Assembly: GCA_003223775.1 (NCBI GenBank)
Contig: QHWK01000229.1
Location: forward strand, 1 to 6,740
From: Acidobacteriota bacterium
GTDB taxonomy: Bacteria > Acidobacteriota > Vicinamibacteria > Vicinamibacterales > CAVVIG01
Reading direction: 5' to 3'
DNA: 6,740 nt
The notes beneath the pieces are model-generated. The model did no database searches, was not told the DNA's origin, and saw nothing but the letters and a program-made list of their open reading frames with translations. Below are positions 1 to 5,627 of this stretch, in pieces; the first letter of the stretch is position 1; every line of letters starts with the position of its first letter. The position numbers and the translations under genes were made by a program.

Positions 1-1
1 C

Positions 2-316
2 TTTCAGATCGTCGGCAAGAAGGATCTGTATCCGAACCAGCTGTCGGGCGGCCAGCAGCAGCTCGTCGGCGTCGCGCGCGCCGTCATCGCGAATCCGCAG
101 GTGATTCTCGCCGACGAGCCCACCGGCAACCTCCACTCGGCGCAAGGCAAGGAGATCATGGAGCTCTTCCGGTCGTTGAACGACAGCGGCGCGACGATCA
201 TTCAGGTAACGCATTCGGAAGTGAACGCGTCTTATGGGACGCGCATCATCCAGCTGCGCGACGGCTGGGTGGTGAACGAGGAAACCTCCGACCAAACGTC
301 GGCCGCCACCGTCTAA
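2..316 (+). CDS. ABC transporter ATP-binding protein, C-terminal part (MacB/LolD-like exporter ATPase)
   Basis: This is the last 104 codons of an ATPase whose start lies before the window. The visible part runs from just before the signature motif to the end. It contains LSGGQQQ (codons 14-20), Walker B VILADEP (34-40) and the switch histidine in VTHSEV (H71). The Walker A half is missing. The motif style fits the MacB/LolD/FtsE type, which powers FtsX-like permeases exporting lipoproteins, peptides or drugs from the inner membrane. Two positions are unusual. The residue after LSGGQQQ is Leu instead of the common Arg, and the D-loop reads GNLHS rather than GNLDS. I recall the GNLHS form from ATPases of Acidobacteria-type exporters, so it may be a subfamily trait. 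The gene ends with TAA 56 bases before the regulator gene on the same strand, so the two may share a transcript. The family is secure; the substrate cannot be told. Confidence 0.93.
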   Translation, partial: FQIVGKKDLYPNQLSGGQQQLVGVARAVIANPQVILADEPTGNLHSAQGKEIMELFRSLNDSGATIIQVTHSEVNASYGTRIIQLRDGWVVNEETSDQTSAATV

Positions 317-359
317 AGGCGCGCGCAGCCGCCGACTCGCGTCCGACACAACCGACCGT

Positions 360-367
360 AGGAGAAG
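360..367 (+). promoter_or_regulatory. Ribosome binding site that decides the GTG start of the regulator
   Basis: AGGAGAAG lies here, with AGGAG ending 8 bases before the GTG at 373. That is good Shine-Dalgarno spacing and favours GTG 373 over the in-frame ATG at 415, which has no purine-rich site upstream. An ATG at 368 is out of frame with the regulator. Confidence 0.7.
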
Positions 368-372
368 ATGCC

Positions 373-1782
373 GTGGCACTTGCGCAACGTTGGCCCGTTG
401 ACGAACAGACGCCGATGCGATCAGACGCCGTCGTCCCACGCGTGCTCATCGCCGACGATCAGCCCGACGTCCTCGAGGCGCTTCGGCTGCTGCTCAAGGG
501 CGAGGGCTACAAGATCGATTCGGCGGGATCGCCCGCCGCGATCCTCGAAGCGATCGACAGCGACGAGTACGACGCCGTGCTCATGGATCTGAACTACGCG
601 CGCGACACGACGTCGGGCCAGGAAGGCCTCGACCTGTTGTCGCAGATTCGCGCGCACGATCAGACGCTGCCGGTCGTCGTGATGACGGCGTGGGGAAGCG
701 TCGAGGTCGCGGTGGAAGCGATGCGCCGCGGCGCGCGGGACTTCGTGCAGAAGCCGTGGGAGAATGCGCGGCTCCTCACGATCCTGCGCACGCAGGTGGA
801 GCTCGCGCGCGCGCTGCGCCGGCAGCAGACGCTCGAGGCCGAGAACCGGTCGCTCAAGCCGGACGTGCGCCCGCTCCTCATCGCCGAGGCGGTGTCGATG
901 CGGCCGGTGCTCGAGCTGATCTCGCGCGTCGGCCCGTCGGAGGCGAACGTGCTGGTGACCGGCGAGAACGGCAGCGGCAAGGGCACCGTCGCGCAGGCGA
1001 TTCACGCCGTGTCGGCGCGCGCCGGCAAGGGCCTGGTCACCGTCAACGCCGGCGGGCTGTCGGAAGGCGTGTTCGAGAGCGAGCTCTTCGGCCACGTGAA
1101 AGGCGCGTTCACCGACGCGAAGACCGACCGCGTCGGGCGCTTCGAGCTCGCCGACGGCGGCACGCTGTTCCTCGACGAGATCGCGAACGTTCCGGTGAAC
1201 CTGCAGCCGAAGCTGCTGCGGGTGCTCGAAACGGGCGACTTCGAGCGCGTCGGATCGTCGCGCACGCGCCACGTGAACGTGCGGATCGTCTCGGCCACCA
1301 ACTCGAACCTCGCCGAGGAAGTCGCCGCGGGCCGCTTCCGGCAGGATCTGCTGTTCCGGCTGAACACGATCGAGATCCAGCTGCCGCCGCTGCGCGAACG
1401 GCGCGAGGACATTCCGGCGCTCGCCACGCACTTCCTCAAGCAGCACGCGCAGCGCTACCGCAAGCATCTCACCGGCTTCGAGCCGGCGGCGCTGCAGGCG
1501 CTGCTCGATCACCCGTGGCCGGGAAACATCCGAGAGCTCGATCACGCCGTGGAGCGCGGCGTGCTGATGGCGCAGGGCACCGCCATCCGCCTCGGCGAGC
1601 TTGGCCTGCGGATCGATCGCGACGCGACGTCGCGCATCGAGGACATGAGCCTCGAGGACGTCGAAGGCTTCCTGATCAAGAAGGCGATGGCGCGCTTCGA
1701 CGGCAACGTCAGCCAGGCGGCGAAGGCTCTCGGGCTGAGCCGTAGCGCTCTATACCGACGGCTGCAGCGCTACGGCCTGTGA
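373..1782 (+). CDS. Sigma-54-dependent response regulator, NtrC/NtrX type (REC-AAA+-Fis HTH) with a GAFTDA loop
   Basis: A 469-residue cytoplasmic activator with the full three-domain layout. The receiver domain (about 23-140) has acidic D28/D29, phospho-acceptor D72 in VLMDLN, T105 and K127. The AAA+ domain (about 168-395) has Walker A GENGSGKG (197-204), Walker B GGTLFLDEI (262-270), likely arginine fingers R323 and R329 in RFRQDLLFRLN, and sensor II PWPGNIREL (381-389). A Fis-type helix-turn-helix occupies about 445-468. Proteins of this family use ATP hydrolysis to remodel sigma-54 RNA polymerase at promoters bearing upstream binding sites. The loop that touches sigma-54 reads GAFTDA (244-249) instead of GAFTGA. 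The kinase gene downstream is the likely partner, and the upstream exporter ATPase is a candidate target operon. The GTG start is supported by a ribosome binding site. Function class is certain; regulon is inferred. Confidence 0.96.
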   Translation: MALAQRWPVDEQTPMRSDAVVPRVLIADDQPDVLEALRLLLKGEGYKIDSAGSPAAILEAIDSDEYDAVLMDLNYARDTTSGQEGLDLLSQIRAHDQTLPVVVMTAWGSVEVAVEAMRRGARDFVQKPWENARLLTILRTQVELARALRRQQTLEAENRSLKPDVRPLLIAEAVSMRPVLELISRVGPSEANVLVTGENGSGKGTVAQAIHAVSARAGKGLVTVNAGGLSEGVFESELFGHVKGAFTDAKTDRVGRFELADGGTLFLDEIANVPVNLQPKLLRVLETGDFERVGSSRTRHVNVRIVSATNSNLAEEVAAGRFRQDLLFRLNTIEIQLPPLRERREDIPALATHFLKQHAQRYRKHLTGFEPAALQALLDHPWPGNIRELDHAVERGVLMAQGTAIRLGELGLRIDRDATSRIEDMSLEDVEGFLIKKAMARFDGNVSQAAKALGLSRSALYRRLQRYGL

Positions 1783-1784
1783 GG

Positions 1785-1894
1785 ATTAAGAATTAGGAAT
1801 TTGGAATTAAGAATTCGCGATCACGGCCGCCACGGCGCCAGACACCGTGACAGCGGAACGACGAATTCCAAATTCCAAATTCTCAATTCTTAAT
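1785..1894. repeat. Long AT-rich inverted repeat made of 7-base units, between regulator and kinase
   Basis: The left arm (1785-1817) and right arm (1862-1894) are reverse complements at 29 of 33 positions; the four mismatches fall as two adjacent pairs. Each arm is itself a degenerate tandem array with a 7-base period. The right arm reads AATTCCA, AATTCCA, AATTCTC, AATTCTT, then AATTACG just past its end, and the left arm shows the same kind of units on the minus strand. The 44-base GC-rich centre holds a nested stem, TCACGG (1821-1826) with CCGTGA (1845-1850). The AT-rich arms contrast sharply with the surrounding DNA. The element begins three bases after the regulator stop codon. It could fold as a cruciform or RNA hairpin, or be a dispersed repeat family member. 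There is no open frame for a transposase and no clear target-site duplication. Confidence 0.85.
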
Positions 1895-1906
1895 TACGAT
1901 GGCAGA

Positions 1907-3295
1907 GTGAAGCCCGCTGCCGACCTCTCGGCGGACGCGATGCTCGAGAGCGCCGCCGCCCTCGCCGCGACGAGCCGCCCCGACTCCCGCCTGCGGTTCG
2001 ATCAGCGGATCCTCCTGCTCGCGCTCGCGGCCGGCCTCCCCGCCGCGCTCGTCGCGCTGATCCTCCTCTGGACCGGCACCTACACGCCCAAGGTCCAGTG
2101 GACGCTCACCGTGTTCATCGTCGGCGTCTGGACCGGCTGCTCCTTCAGCGTGCGGCAGCGCGTCGTGCTGCCGCTGCAGACGCTGTCGAACCTCCTCGCG
2201 GCGCTGCGCGAGAGCGACTTCTCGATTCGCGCGCGCGGCGCGAGCGGCGACGATCCGCTGGGCGCCGTGATGCTCGAGGTGAACGTGCTGGCGTCCACGC
2301 TGCACGATCAGCGGCTCGGCGCGCTCGAGGCGGGCGCGCTCCTCCGCACGGTGATGGTCGAGATCGATGTCGCCGTCTTTACCTTCGACGGCGCGCACGC
2401 CCTGCGCCTGGTGAACCGCGCCGGCGAGCGGCTGCTCGCGCAGCCGGCCGAGCAGCTCCTCGGCCGCACGGCCGACGAGCTCGGGCTGCGCCCATGCCTG
2501 ATGGGCCACTCGCCGCGCATCGAGGACGTCGCGTTTCCCGGCGGATCGGGCCGCTACGAAGTGCGGCGGACGACATTCCGCCAGGGCGGCCGCCCGCACC
2601 AACTGCTCGTGCTCTCGGACGTGAGCCGGCCGCTGCGTGACGAAGAGCGGCAGGCGTGGCAGCGGCTGATTCGCGTCATCGGCCACGAGATCAACAACTC
2701 CCTCGCGCCGATCAAGTCGATCGCCGGCAGCCTCGAGTCGATGTTCGCGCGCGACGCGATGCCCGCCGACTGGAGCGAGGATATGCGGCGCGGCCTCGCG
2801 GTGATCGCCGCCCGCTCGGACTCGCTGAGCCGCTTCACCACCGCGTACGCGCGGCTCGCGAAGCTGCCGGCGCCGCGCCTCGATTCGGTCAACGTCACGG
2901 CGCTCGTCCGCCGCATCGCGGGCGTCGAGACGAACCTGCCGATCCGCATCGAGCCGTCGCCGGAGATCACGATCCGCGCCGATCCCGATCAGCTCGAGCA
3001 GCTGCTGATCAATCTGGTGCACAACGCATCGGACGCGGCGCTGGAGACCGGCGGCGGCGTGAGCGTCGGCTGGCGGCGCGAGGGCCGCAGCTTCGAGCTG
3101 TGGATCGACGACGAAGGATCGGGGCTCACGAACGCGTCGAATTTGTTCGTGCCCTTTTTCACGACGAAGCCGGGCGGATCCGGCATCGGCCTCGTGTTGA
3201 GCCGGCAGATCGCCGAAGCGCACGGCGGATCGCTGACGCTCGAGAACCGCACAGATCGCCGCGGCTGCCGGGCGTTTCTCCGACTCCCGATTTGA
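1907..3295 (+). CDS. Sensor histidine kinase, NtrY-like (2 TM, HAMP, PAS, HisKA, HATPase)
   Basis: A membrane sensor kinase, 462 residues from the GTG at 1907. The frame stays open to GTG 1847, which would give 482 residues; residue numbers here use that longer form. Two hydrophobic helices (about 55-76 and 85-101) enclose only a very short external loop. A HAMP-like stretch follows (about 102-155), then a PAS-like domain (about 160-260). The H-box is RVIGHEINNSLAP with phospho-accepting H280. The ATPase part has N-box INLVHNASDAA (N389, N393), G1 DDEGSG (421-426) and G2 GGSGIGL (443-449). HEINN kinases of this kind usually pair with NtrX-type sigma-54 regulators, and the neighbouring gene is one. 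The longer start would translate the AT-rich repeat arm into the N-terminus, so I prefer GTG 1907 or ATG 1940. None of the three has a good ribosome binding site. The signal sensed is unknown. Confidence 0.93.
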   Translation: MKPAADLSADAMLESAAALAATSRPDSRLRFDQRILLLALAAGLPAALVALILLWTGTYTPKVQWTLTVFIVGVWTGCSFSVRQRVVLPLQTLSNLLAALRESDFSIRARGASGDDPLGAVMLEVNVLASTLHDQRLGALEAGALLRTVMVEIDVAVFTFDGAHALRLVNRAGERLLAQPAEQLLGRTADELGLRPCLMGHSPRIEDVAFPGGSGRYEVRRTTFRQGGRPHQLLVLSDVSRPLRDEERQAWQRLIRVIGHEINNSLAPIKSIAGSLESMFARDAMPADWSEDMRRGLAVIAARSDSLSRFTTAYARLAKLPAPRLDSVNVTALVRRIAGVETNLPIRIEPSPEITIRADPDQLEQLLINLVHNASDAALETGGGVSVGWRREGRSFELWIDDEGSGLTNASNLFVPFFTTKPGGSGIGLVLSRQIAEAHGGSLTLENRTDRRGCRAFLRLPI

Positions 3296-3318
3296 GCCAT
3301 GCGGCTCGTCCGTTGTAG

Positions 3319-3339
3319 GGCGACCCTTTCAGGGCCGCC
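3319..3339 (+). repeat. Short GC-rich hairpin between the kinase and the membrane protein gene
   Basis: GGCGACCCT and AGGGCCGCC form a 9-pair stem with one A-C mismatch around a TTC loop. It lies 24 bases after the kinase stop. No T-run follows on either strand, so it is not a classical intrinsic terminator. It may be an RNA-stabilising hairpin or a REP-like dispersed palindrome. Confidence 0.45.
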
Positions 3340-3376
3340 GATGAGTGGCCTTCGCCTTGCTAGGTGAGCCATTGCC

Positions 3377-3991
3377 ATGCGGTGGTTCTCCCGCTGGGTT
3401 ATCACGCTCTTCGCAACGCCCGTAGGCGTTGTCGTCCTCGCGGCGCTCGACTCCACGTTGTTCCTCTCGATGCCCCTTGGCATCGACGCGGTGGTCGTCA
3501 TCCTCTCCGCGCGGATGCGCGACCTGTGGTGGCTCGTGCCGCTGCTGGCGACGGTGGGATCGATTGCGGGCGCGGCGCTCACGTTCTGGATGGGCATGAA
3601 GATCGGCGAGAAGGGTCTCGATCGCTGGATCCCCGAGAGGAGGCTCGATCAGATCCGCAGCCGCCTTCGCGAAAAGGGCGCGGTCGCCCTCGCGATCCTC
3701 GATCTCGTTCCTCCACCGTTTCCGTTCACACTCTCGGTGCTCGCCGCCGGCGCGCTCGAAGTCGACACGCGGACATTCTTCGTCACGCTCGTCGTCTGCC
3801 GGATCTTCCGCTTCGGGCTCGAGGCGCTGCTCGCCGTCGTCTACGGCCGCCGCATCCTCTCCTGGCTCGACTCCGATCTCTTCCACGACATCGTCGCGTT
3901 CTTCGCCGTGCTCGCGATCGTCCTGACGACGATCTCGATCGTGAAGATCGTGCGATCGACGCGGCCGGCCGGTCGGAGGGCGGCTGCCTGA
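3377..3991 (+). CDS. VTT-domain (DedA/YqaA-like) integral membrane protein
   Basis: A 204-residue protein with strongly hydrophobic stretches at about 7-24, 36-46, 51-75, 104-126, 133-156 and 170-192, most of them likely membrane-spanning or re-entrant. The central part has the proline-rich turn VPPPFPFT (111-118) followed by LSVLAAGAL and then R145 before FGLEALLAVVYG. This resembles the re-entrant loop region of the VTT/SNARE-associated (DedA, YqaA) superfamily, some of whose members act in lipid or undecaprenyl-phosphate translocation. The charged loop at 74-100 probably faces the cytoplasm. The ATG at 3377 is supported by AGGTGA at 3362-3367, nine bases upstream. It follows the kinase by 81 bases on the same strand, so an envelope-related role would fit the setting, though membership of the same regulon is only inferred. 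The family call is fairly sure; the cargo is unknown. Confidence 0.8.
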   Translation: MRWFSRWVITLFATPVGVVVLAALDSTLFLSMPLGIDAVVVILSARMRDLWWLVPLLATVGSIAGAALTFWMGMKIGEKGLDRWIPERRLDQIRSRLREKGAVALAILDLVPPPFPFTLSVLAAGALEVDTRTFFVTLVVCRIFRFGLEALLAVVYGRRILSWLDSDLFHDIVAFFAVLAIVLTTISIVKIVRSTRPAGRRAAA

Positions 3992-4168
3992 ACCGTCGTC
4001 GCGTCTTCGCTTTACGGCCTTGCTCCCTTTGCAGTCTTTTTGCTGCCACCTGATGTAGGCTCAACAGGCATCGCGTCGAAACCCGACACTTCTACGCCGG
4101 CGCTGGCCCGGTTGCCAACGATTTCACGAACGGAAGAGGCGGTACAAGACTTGATTGCGGCCGAGCGG

Positions 4169-4555
4169 ATGGTGGCGACTCCCGGCAACGTGCTGATCGT
4201 CGAGGACGATCCCGACGTGCGGGACATGCTCTCGACGCTGCTGTCGCTCGAAGGCTTTCATCCGGTGGCGGCCGAAGACGGCCTCGAGGCGCTGCACCTG
4301 CTGCGCGCCGTGCGCCATCGCGCGCCCGACGTGCCCTGCCTCGTTCTGCTCGACCTCAAGATGCCGCGCTTGAGCGGGCACGAATTCCGCCGCGCGCAGC
4401 TCGGCGATCCGATCGTCGCAAACGTGCCGGTCGCCGTGATGTCGGGGGCGGTCGATCTGCAGCAGCGCGCGGAAGCGCTCGGCGCTGTCGCGATGGTGCC
4501 GAAGCCAATCGATTGTGATGCGCTGCTGGATGTCGTGCGGCGCTACTGCGCCTGA
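4169..4555 (+). CDS. Stand-alone response regulator (single receiver domain)
   Basis: From ATG 4169 this is 128 residues, almost exactly one receiver domain, with no output domain. Acidic residues E12, D13 and D14 follow VLIV. The phospho-acceptor D62 lies in LLDLKMPRLSG, the switch position is Ser (MSGA, S92) instead of Thr, and the conserved Lys is in PKPID (K112). Such CheY/Spo0F-like proteins relay phosphate or bind a partner when phosphorylated. The frame is open back to TTG 4040, but the extra 43 codons have much weaker GC bias at third positions than the domain itself and no family resemblance. A TTG at 4151, with GGAAGAGG at 4132-4139, is another possible start. The gene lies 177 bases after the membrane protein gene and converges on the next gene with 9 bases between the stop codons. 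Its cognate kinase is unknown; the kinase at 1907 is a possible partner. Confidence 0.88.
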   Translation: MVATPGNVLIVEDDPDVRDMLSTLLSLEGFHPVAAEDGLEALHLLRAVRHRAPDVPCLVLLDLKMPRLSGHEFRRAQLGDPIVANVPVAVMSGAVDLQQRAEALGAVAMVPKPIDCDALLDVVRRYCA

Positions 4556-4564
4556 GCGGCGCGG

Positions 4565-4798
4565 CTACGGGCGTCCGCTGACCGCTTGTCGAACCGCTGA
4601 CGCGAGCACGGCGCCGAGCGCCGCCGCCGCCAGCAGGAGCGCCGGCACGGGCCGCTCGACGCTCGAGTAGGTCAGCACGATCCCGATGACGGCGCCGACG
4701 GTGACGGTGAACAGCGCATCGGTGATGCGGCTGAGCGGTCCCTTCGGGCACCGATGGTGCTCAGTGAGCGCCCCGAAGCATTTCGGGCAGGTTGCCAC
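4565..4798 (-). CDS. Small zinc-ribbon-like protein with two membrane helices, unknown function
   Basis: A 77-residue protein read from GTG 4798 to TAG. The N-terminus has CPKC (C4, C7) and then HHRC (H14, H15, C17), enough for a small metal-binding knuckle. Two hydrophobic stretches follow (about 29-46 and 51-69), with a short basic tail. It starts 4 bases after the stop of the upstream nuclease gene, which suggests it is translated from the same message; no Shine-Dalgarno site is visible. Third codon positions are GC-rich and the metal-ligand pattern is coherent, which argues that it is real. I do not recognise a named family. It could be an orphan membrane anchor or metal sensor. Confidence 0.65.
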   Translation of the reverse strand: MATCPKCFGALTEHHRCPKGPLSRITDALFTVTVGAVIGIVLTYSSVERPVPALLLAAAALGAVLASAVRQAVSGRP

Positions 4799-4802
4799 GC
4801 AG

Positions 4803-5249
4803 CTATTTTACCGCACGAGATAATCGGAACGTGCCGACGAGCGGCCGGTGATCTGACGCCGACGCGCCGAACCAGCTCGACGTTTCGACGTTTTCCGCCC
4901 GCACGATCTCCACATCATTTCCCTTCATGAAGAGGAAGTCGAGGCGCGTGTTCTTGTGCGTGCCGTCCGGACCGGATGCCGCGCCGGCCTGCTTTGCCGC
5001 CGCCCACACGTCGTGAAATAACGTGAACATCGGCTGCAGCTCCGGCTCCTCCGGCTTCAGATTGAAATCGCCGAGGACGATCTGCGACGGGCCGAGCTTT
5101 TCGGTCGCCTTCACGAGCGCTTCGACTTCCTTGCCGCGCGCGGGACCGTTCGTCTTGCCCGACGCGAGATGCGTGACGGTGGCCGGCAGGCCGCCGAGCG
5201 CCGACGGGTTCACGGTCAGCGCGATGCGGCTCACGGGCAGCGGCGTCAT
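4803..5249 (-). CDS. EEP-family nuclease/phosphatase, C-terminal fragment
   Basis: 148 codons if begun at ATG 5249, which overlaps the stop of the N-terminal fragment as ATGA. The fragment keeps the remaining EEP motifs: VTHLASG (H27), VLGDFN (D61, N63), RLDFLFM (D104) and the C-terminal SDHRPLV (D133, H134), the usual catalytic pair. The frame remains open upstream of the ATG and encodes family-like sequence there, so the ATG is probably an internal Met of the original gene rather than a true start. The ATGA arrangement could still allow coupled translation. Without the N-terminal Asn and Glu motifs and without a signal peptide, it would not be a functional secreted enzyme. Confidence 0.7.
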   Translation of the reverse strand: MTPLPVSRIALTVNPSALGGLPATVTHLASGKTNGPARGKEVEALVKATEKLGPSQIVLGDFNLKPEEPELQPMFTLFHDVWAAAKQAGAASGPDGTHKNTRLDFLFMKGNDVEIVRAENVETSSWFGASASDHRPLVGTFRLSRAVK

Positions 5250-5575
5250 CGAGCCGGATCCGAGAGGCGCCGGCGAGAGGAACGCGAGCCCTTCGGTTTC
5301 CCCGCTTTCAGCCCCTCGGCGATCTTCGCCGGCTGATCGTCGCAGTTGTAGTACGGGTGATTGCGCGTCACCTCCTGCAGGCCGACGAGATCCGGCTGCA
5401 CCTTCGCGATCGTGTCAATCGCGCGCTGCAGGTTGTATTTGTTCGATCCGTCGATGCCGTGCTGGATGTTGAATGTCATCACGGTGACGGTGCTCGCGTC
5501 GTCGGCGCGTGCGCCGGCGTGCGCCGCGAGCATCGCCGCGCACGCGACGAAGACGAGTGAGAGATGTGCACGCAT
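5246..5575 (-). CDS. EEP-family nuclease/phosphatase, N-terminal fragment with signal peptide
   Basis: A 109-codon fragment from ATG 5575. Residues 1-24 form a signal peptide with a hydrophobic core and a likely cut after GARA, so the product should be exported. The EEP motifs MTFNIQHG (N36) and VGLQEV (E68, a metal ligand in the family) follow, and then NCDDQPAKIAEGL (77-89). After about residue 91 the frame no longer resembles the family: it runs through an Arg/Ser-rich tail to a stop at 5246. AAAGGGAG (5594-5587) lies 11 bases before the ATG, a slightly long ribosome binding site spacing. The 7-base tandem array sits just upstream of that site. On its own the fragment lacks the Asp/His catalytic residues and is unlikely to be active. 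Confidence 0.7.
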   Translation of the reverse strand: MRAHLSLVFVACAAMLAAHAGARADDASTVTVMTFNIQHGIDGSNKYNLQRAIDTIAKVQPDLVGLQEVTRNHPYYNCDDQPAKIAEGLKAGKPKGSRSSRRRLSDPAR

Positions 5576-5597
5576 GTCAGTAGCCGCTCCCTTTCTG

Positions 5598-5625
5598 CCC
5601 CAATCCCCAATCCCCAGTCCCCAGT
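5598..5625. repeat. Heptamer tandem array: CCCCAAT x2 then CCCCAGT x2
   Basis: Four exact, uninterrupted 7-base units lie in the 52-base gap between the cytochrome stop codon (5628-5630) and the nuclease start. A fifth degenerate unit, CCCTAGC, overlaps the cytochrome stop codon. On the transcribed strand the array reads as G-rich units, ACTGGGG and ATTGGGG, with four runs of four Gs. These could form a G-quadruplex in DNA or RNA shortly before the nuclease ribosome binding site. The units match the kind known as short tandemly repeated repetitive (STRR) heptamers in cyanobacteria, here in a different type of genome. Confidence 0.88.
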
Positions 5626-5627
5626 CC

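Larger units (their letters stand above)
4803..5575 (-). pseudogene. Secreted endonuclease/exonuclease/phosphatase-family gene, split by a frame change
   Basis: Two adjoining minus-strand frames together make one protein of the EEP (DNase I-like) superfamily, metal-dependent phosphodiesterases or phosphatases. The first frame carries the N-terminal motifs and the second the C-terminal ones, with a -1 shift needed near 5300. Reading the second frame upstream of its ATG gives GETEGLAFLSPAPL, which resembles the beta-strand region before the missing piece in relatives. From memory of the family, about 25-30 residues seem absent between IAEGLKA and this stretch, so a deletion of 3n+1 bases is more likely than a single lost base. 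All motif residues outside the gap remain, so the break is recent or is an assembly or sequencing error. The two halves are described separately. Confidence 0.7.

Noticed and set aside
421..1545. Long open frame on the minus strand opposite the regulator (374 codons)
   Set aside because: The plus-strand gene has every expected motif. The antisense frame is Arg/Glu/Leu-rich low-complexity sequence, typical of GC-rich shadow frames.
1883..3223. Long open frame on the minus strand opposite the kinase (446 codons)
   Set aside because: It lies wholly opposite a kinase with intact H, N and G boxes, and its protein is Arg/Ala/Glu-rich with no recognisable domain.
4030..4046. Terminator after the VTT-domain gene (GCAG, T-run, CTGC)
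   Set aside because: The stem is only four pairs and the T-run lies in the loop, not after the stem.
4029..4061. Possible sigma-70 promoter before the stand-alone receiver gene (TTGCAG with TAGGCT)
   Set aside because: The spacer is 21 bases and the -10 match is only three of six. I see no convincing promoter in 3992-4168.
4104..4116. Possible sigma-54 promoter, TGGCCCGGTTGCC
   Set aside because: The GG and GC elements are 9 bases apart, start to start, instead of the 12 the family requires.
4040..4168. N-terminal extension of the receiver protein from TTG 4040
   Set aside because: Third codon positions are much less GC-biased than in the domain, there is no ribosome binding site, and the extension adds no recognisable structure.
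5295..5305. Programmed -1 frameshift at GGGGAAA in the nuclease gene
   Set aside because: In the reading frame the codons are GGG AAA, so the second tRNA would have to re-pair on GAA, a poor fit. The apparent missing stretch also points to deletion rather than recoding.
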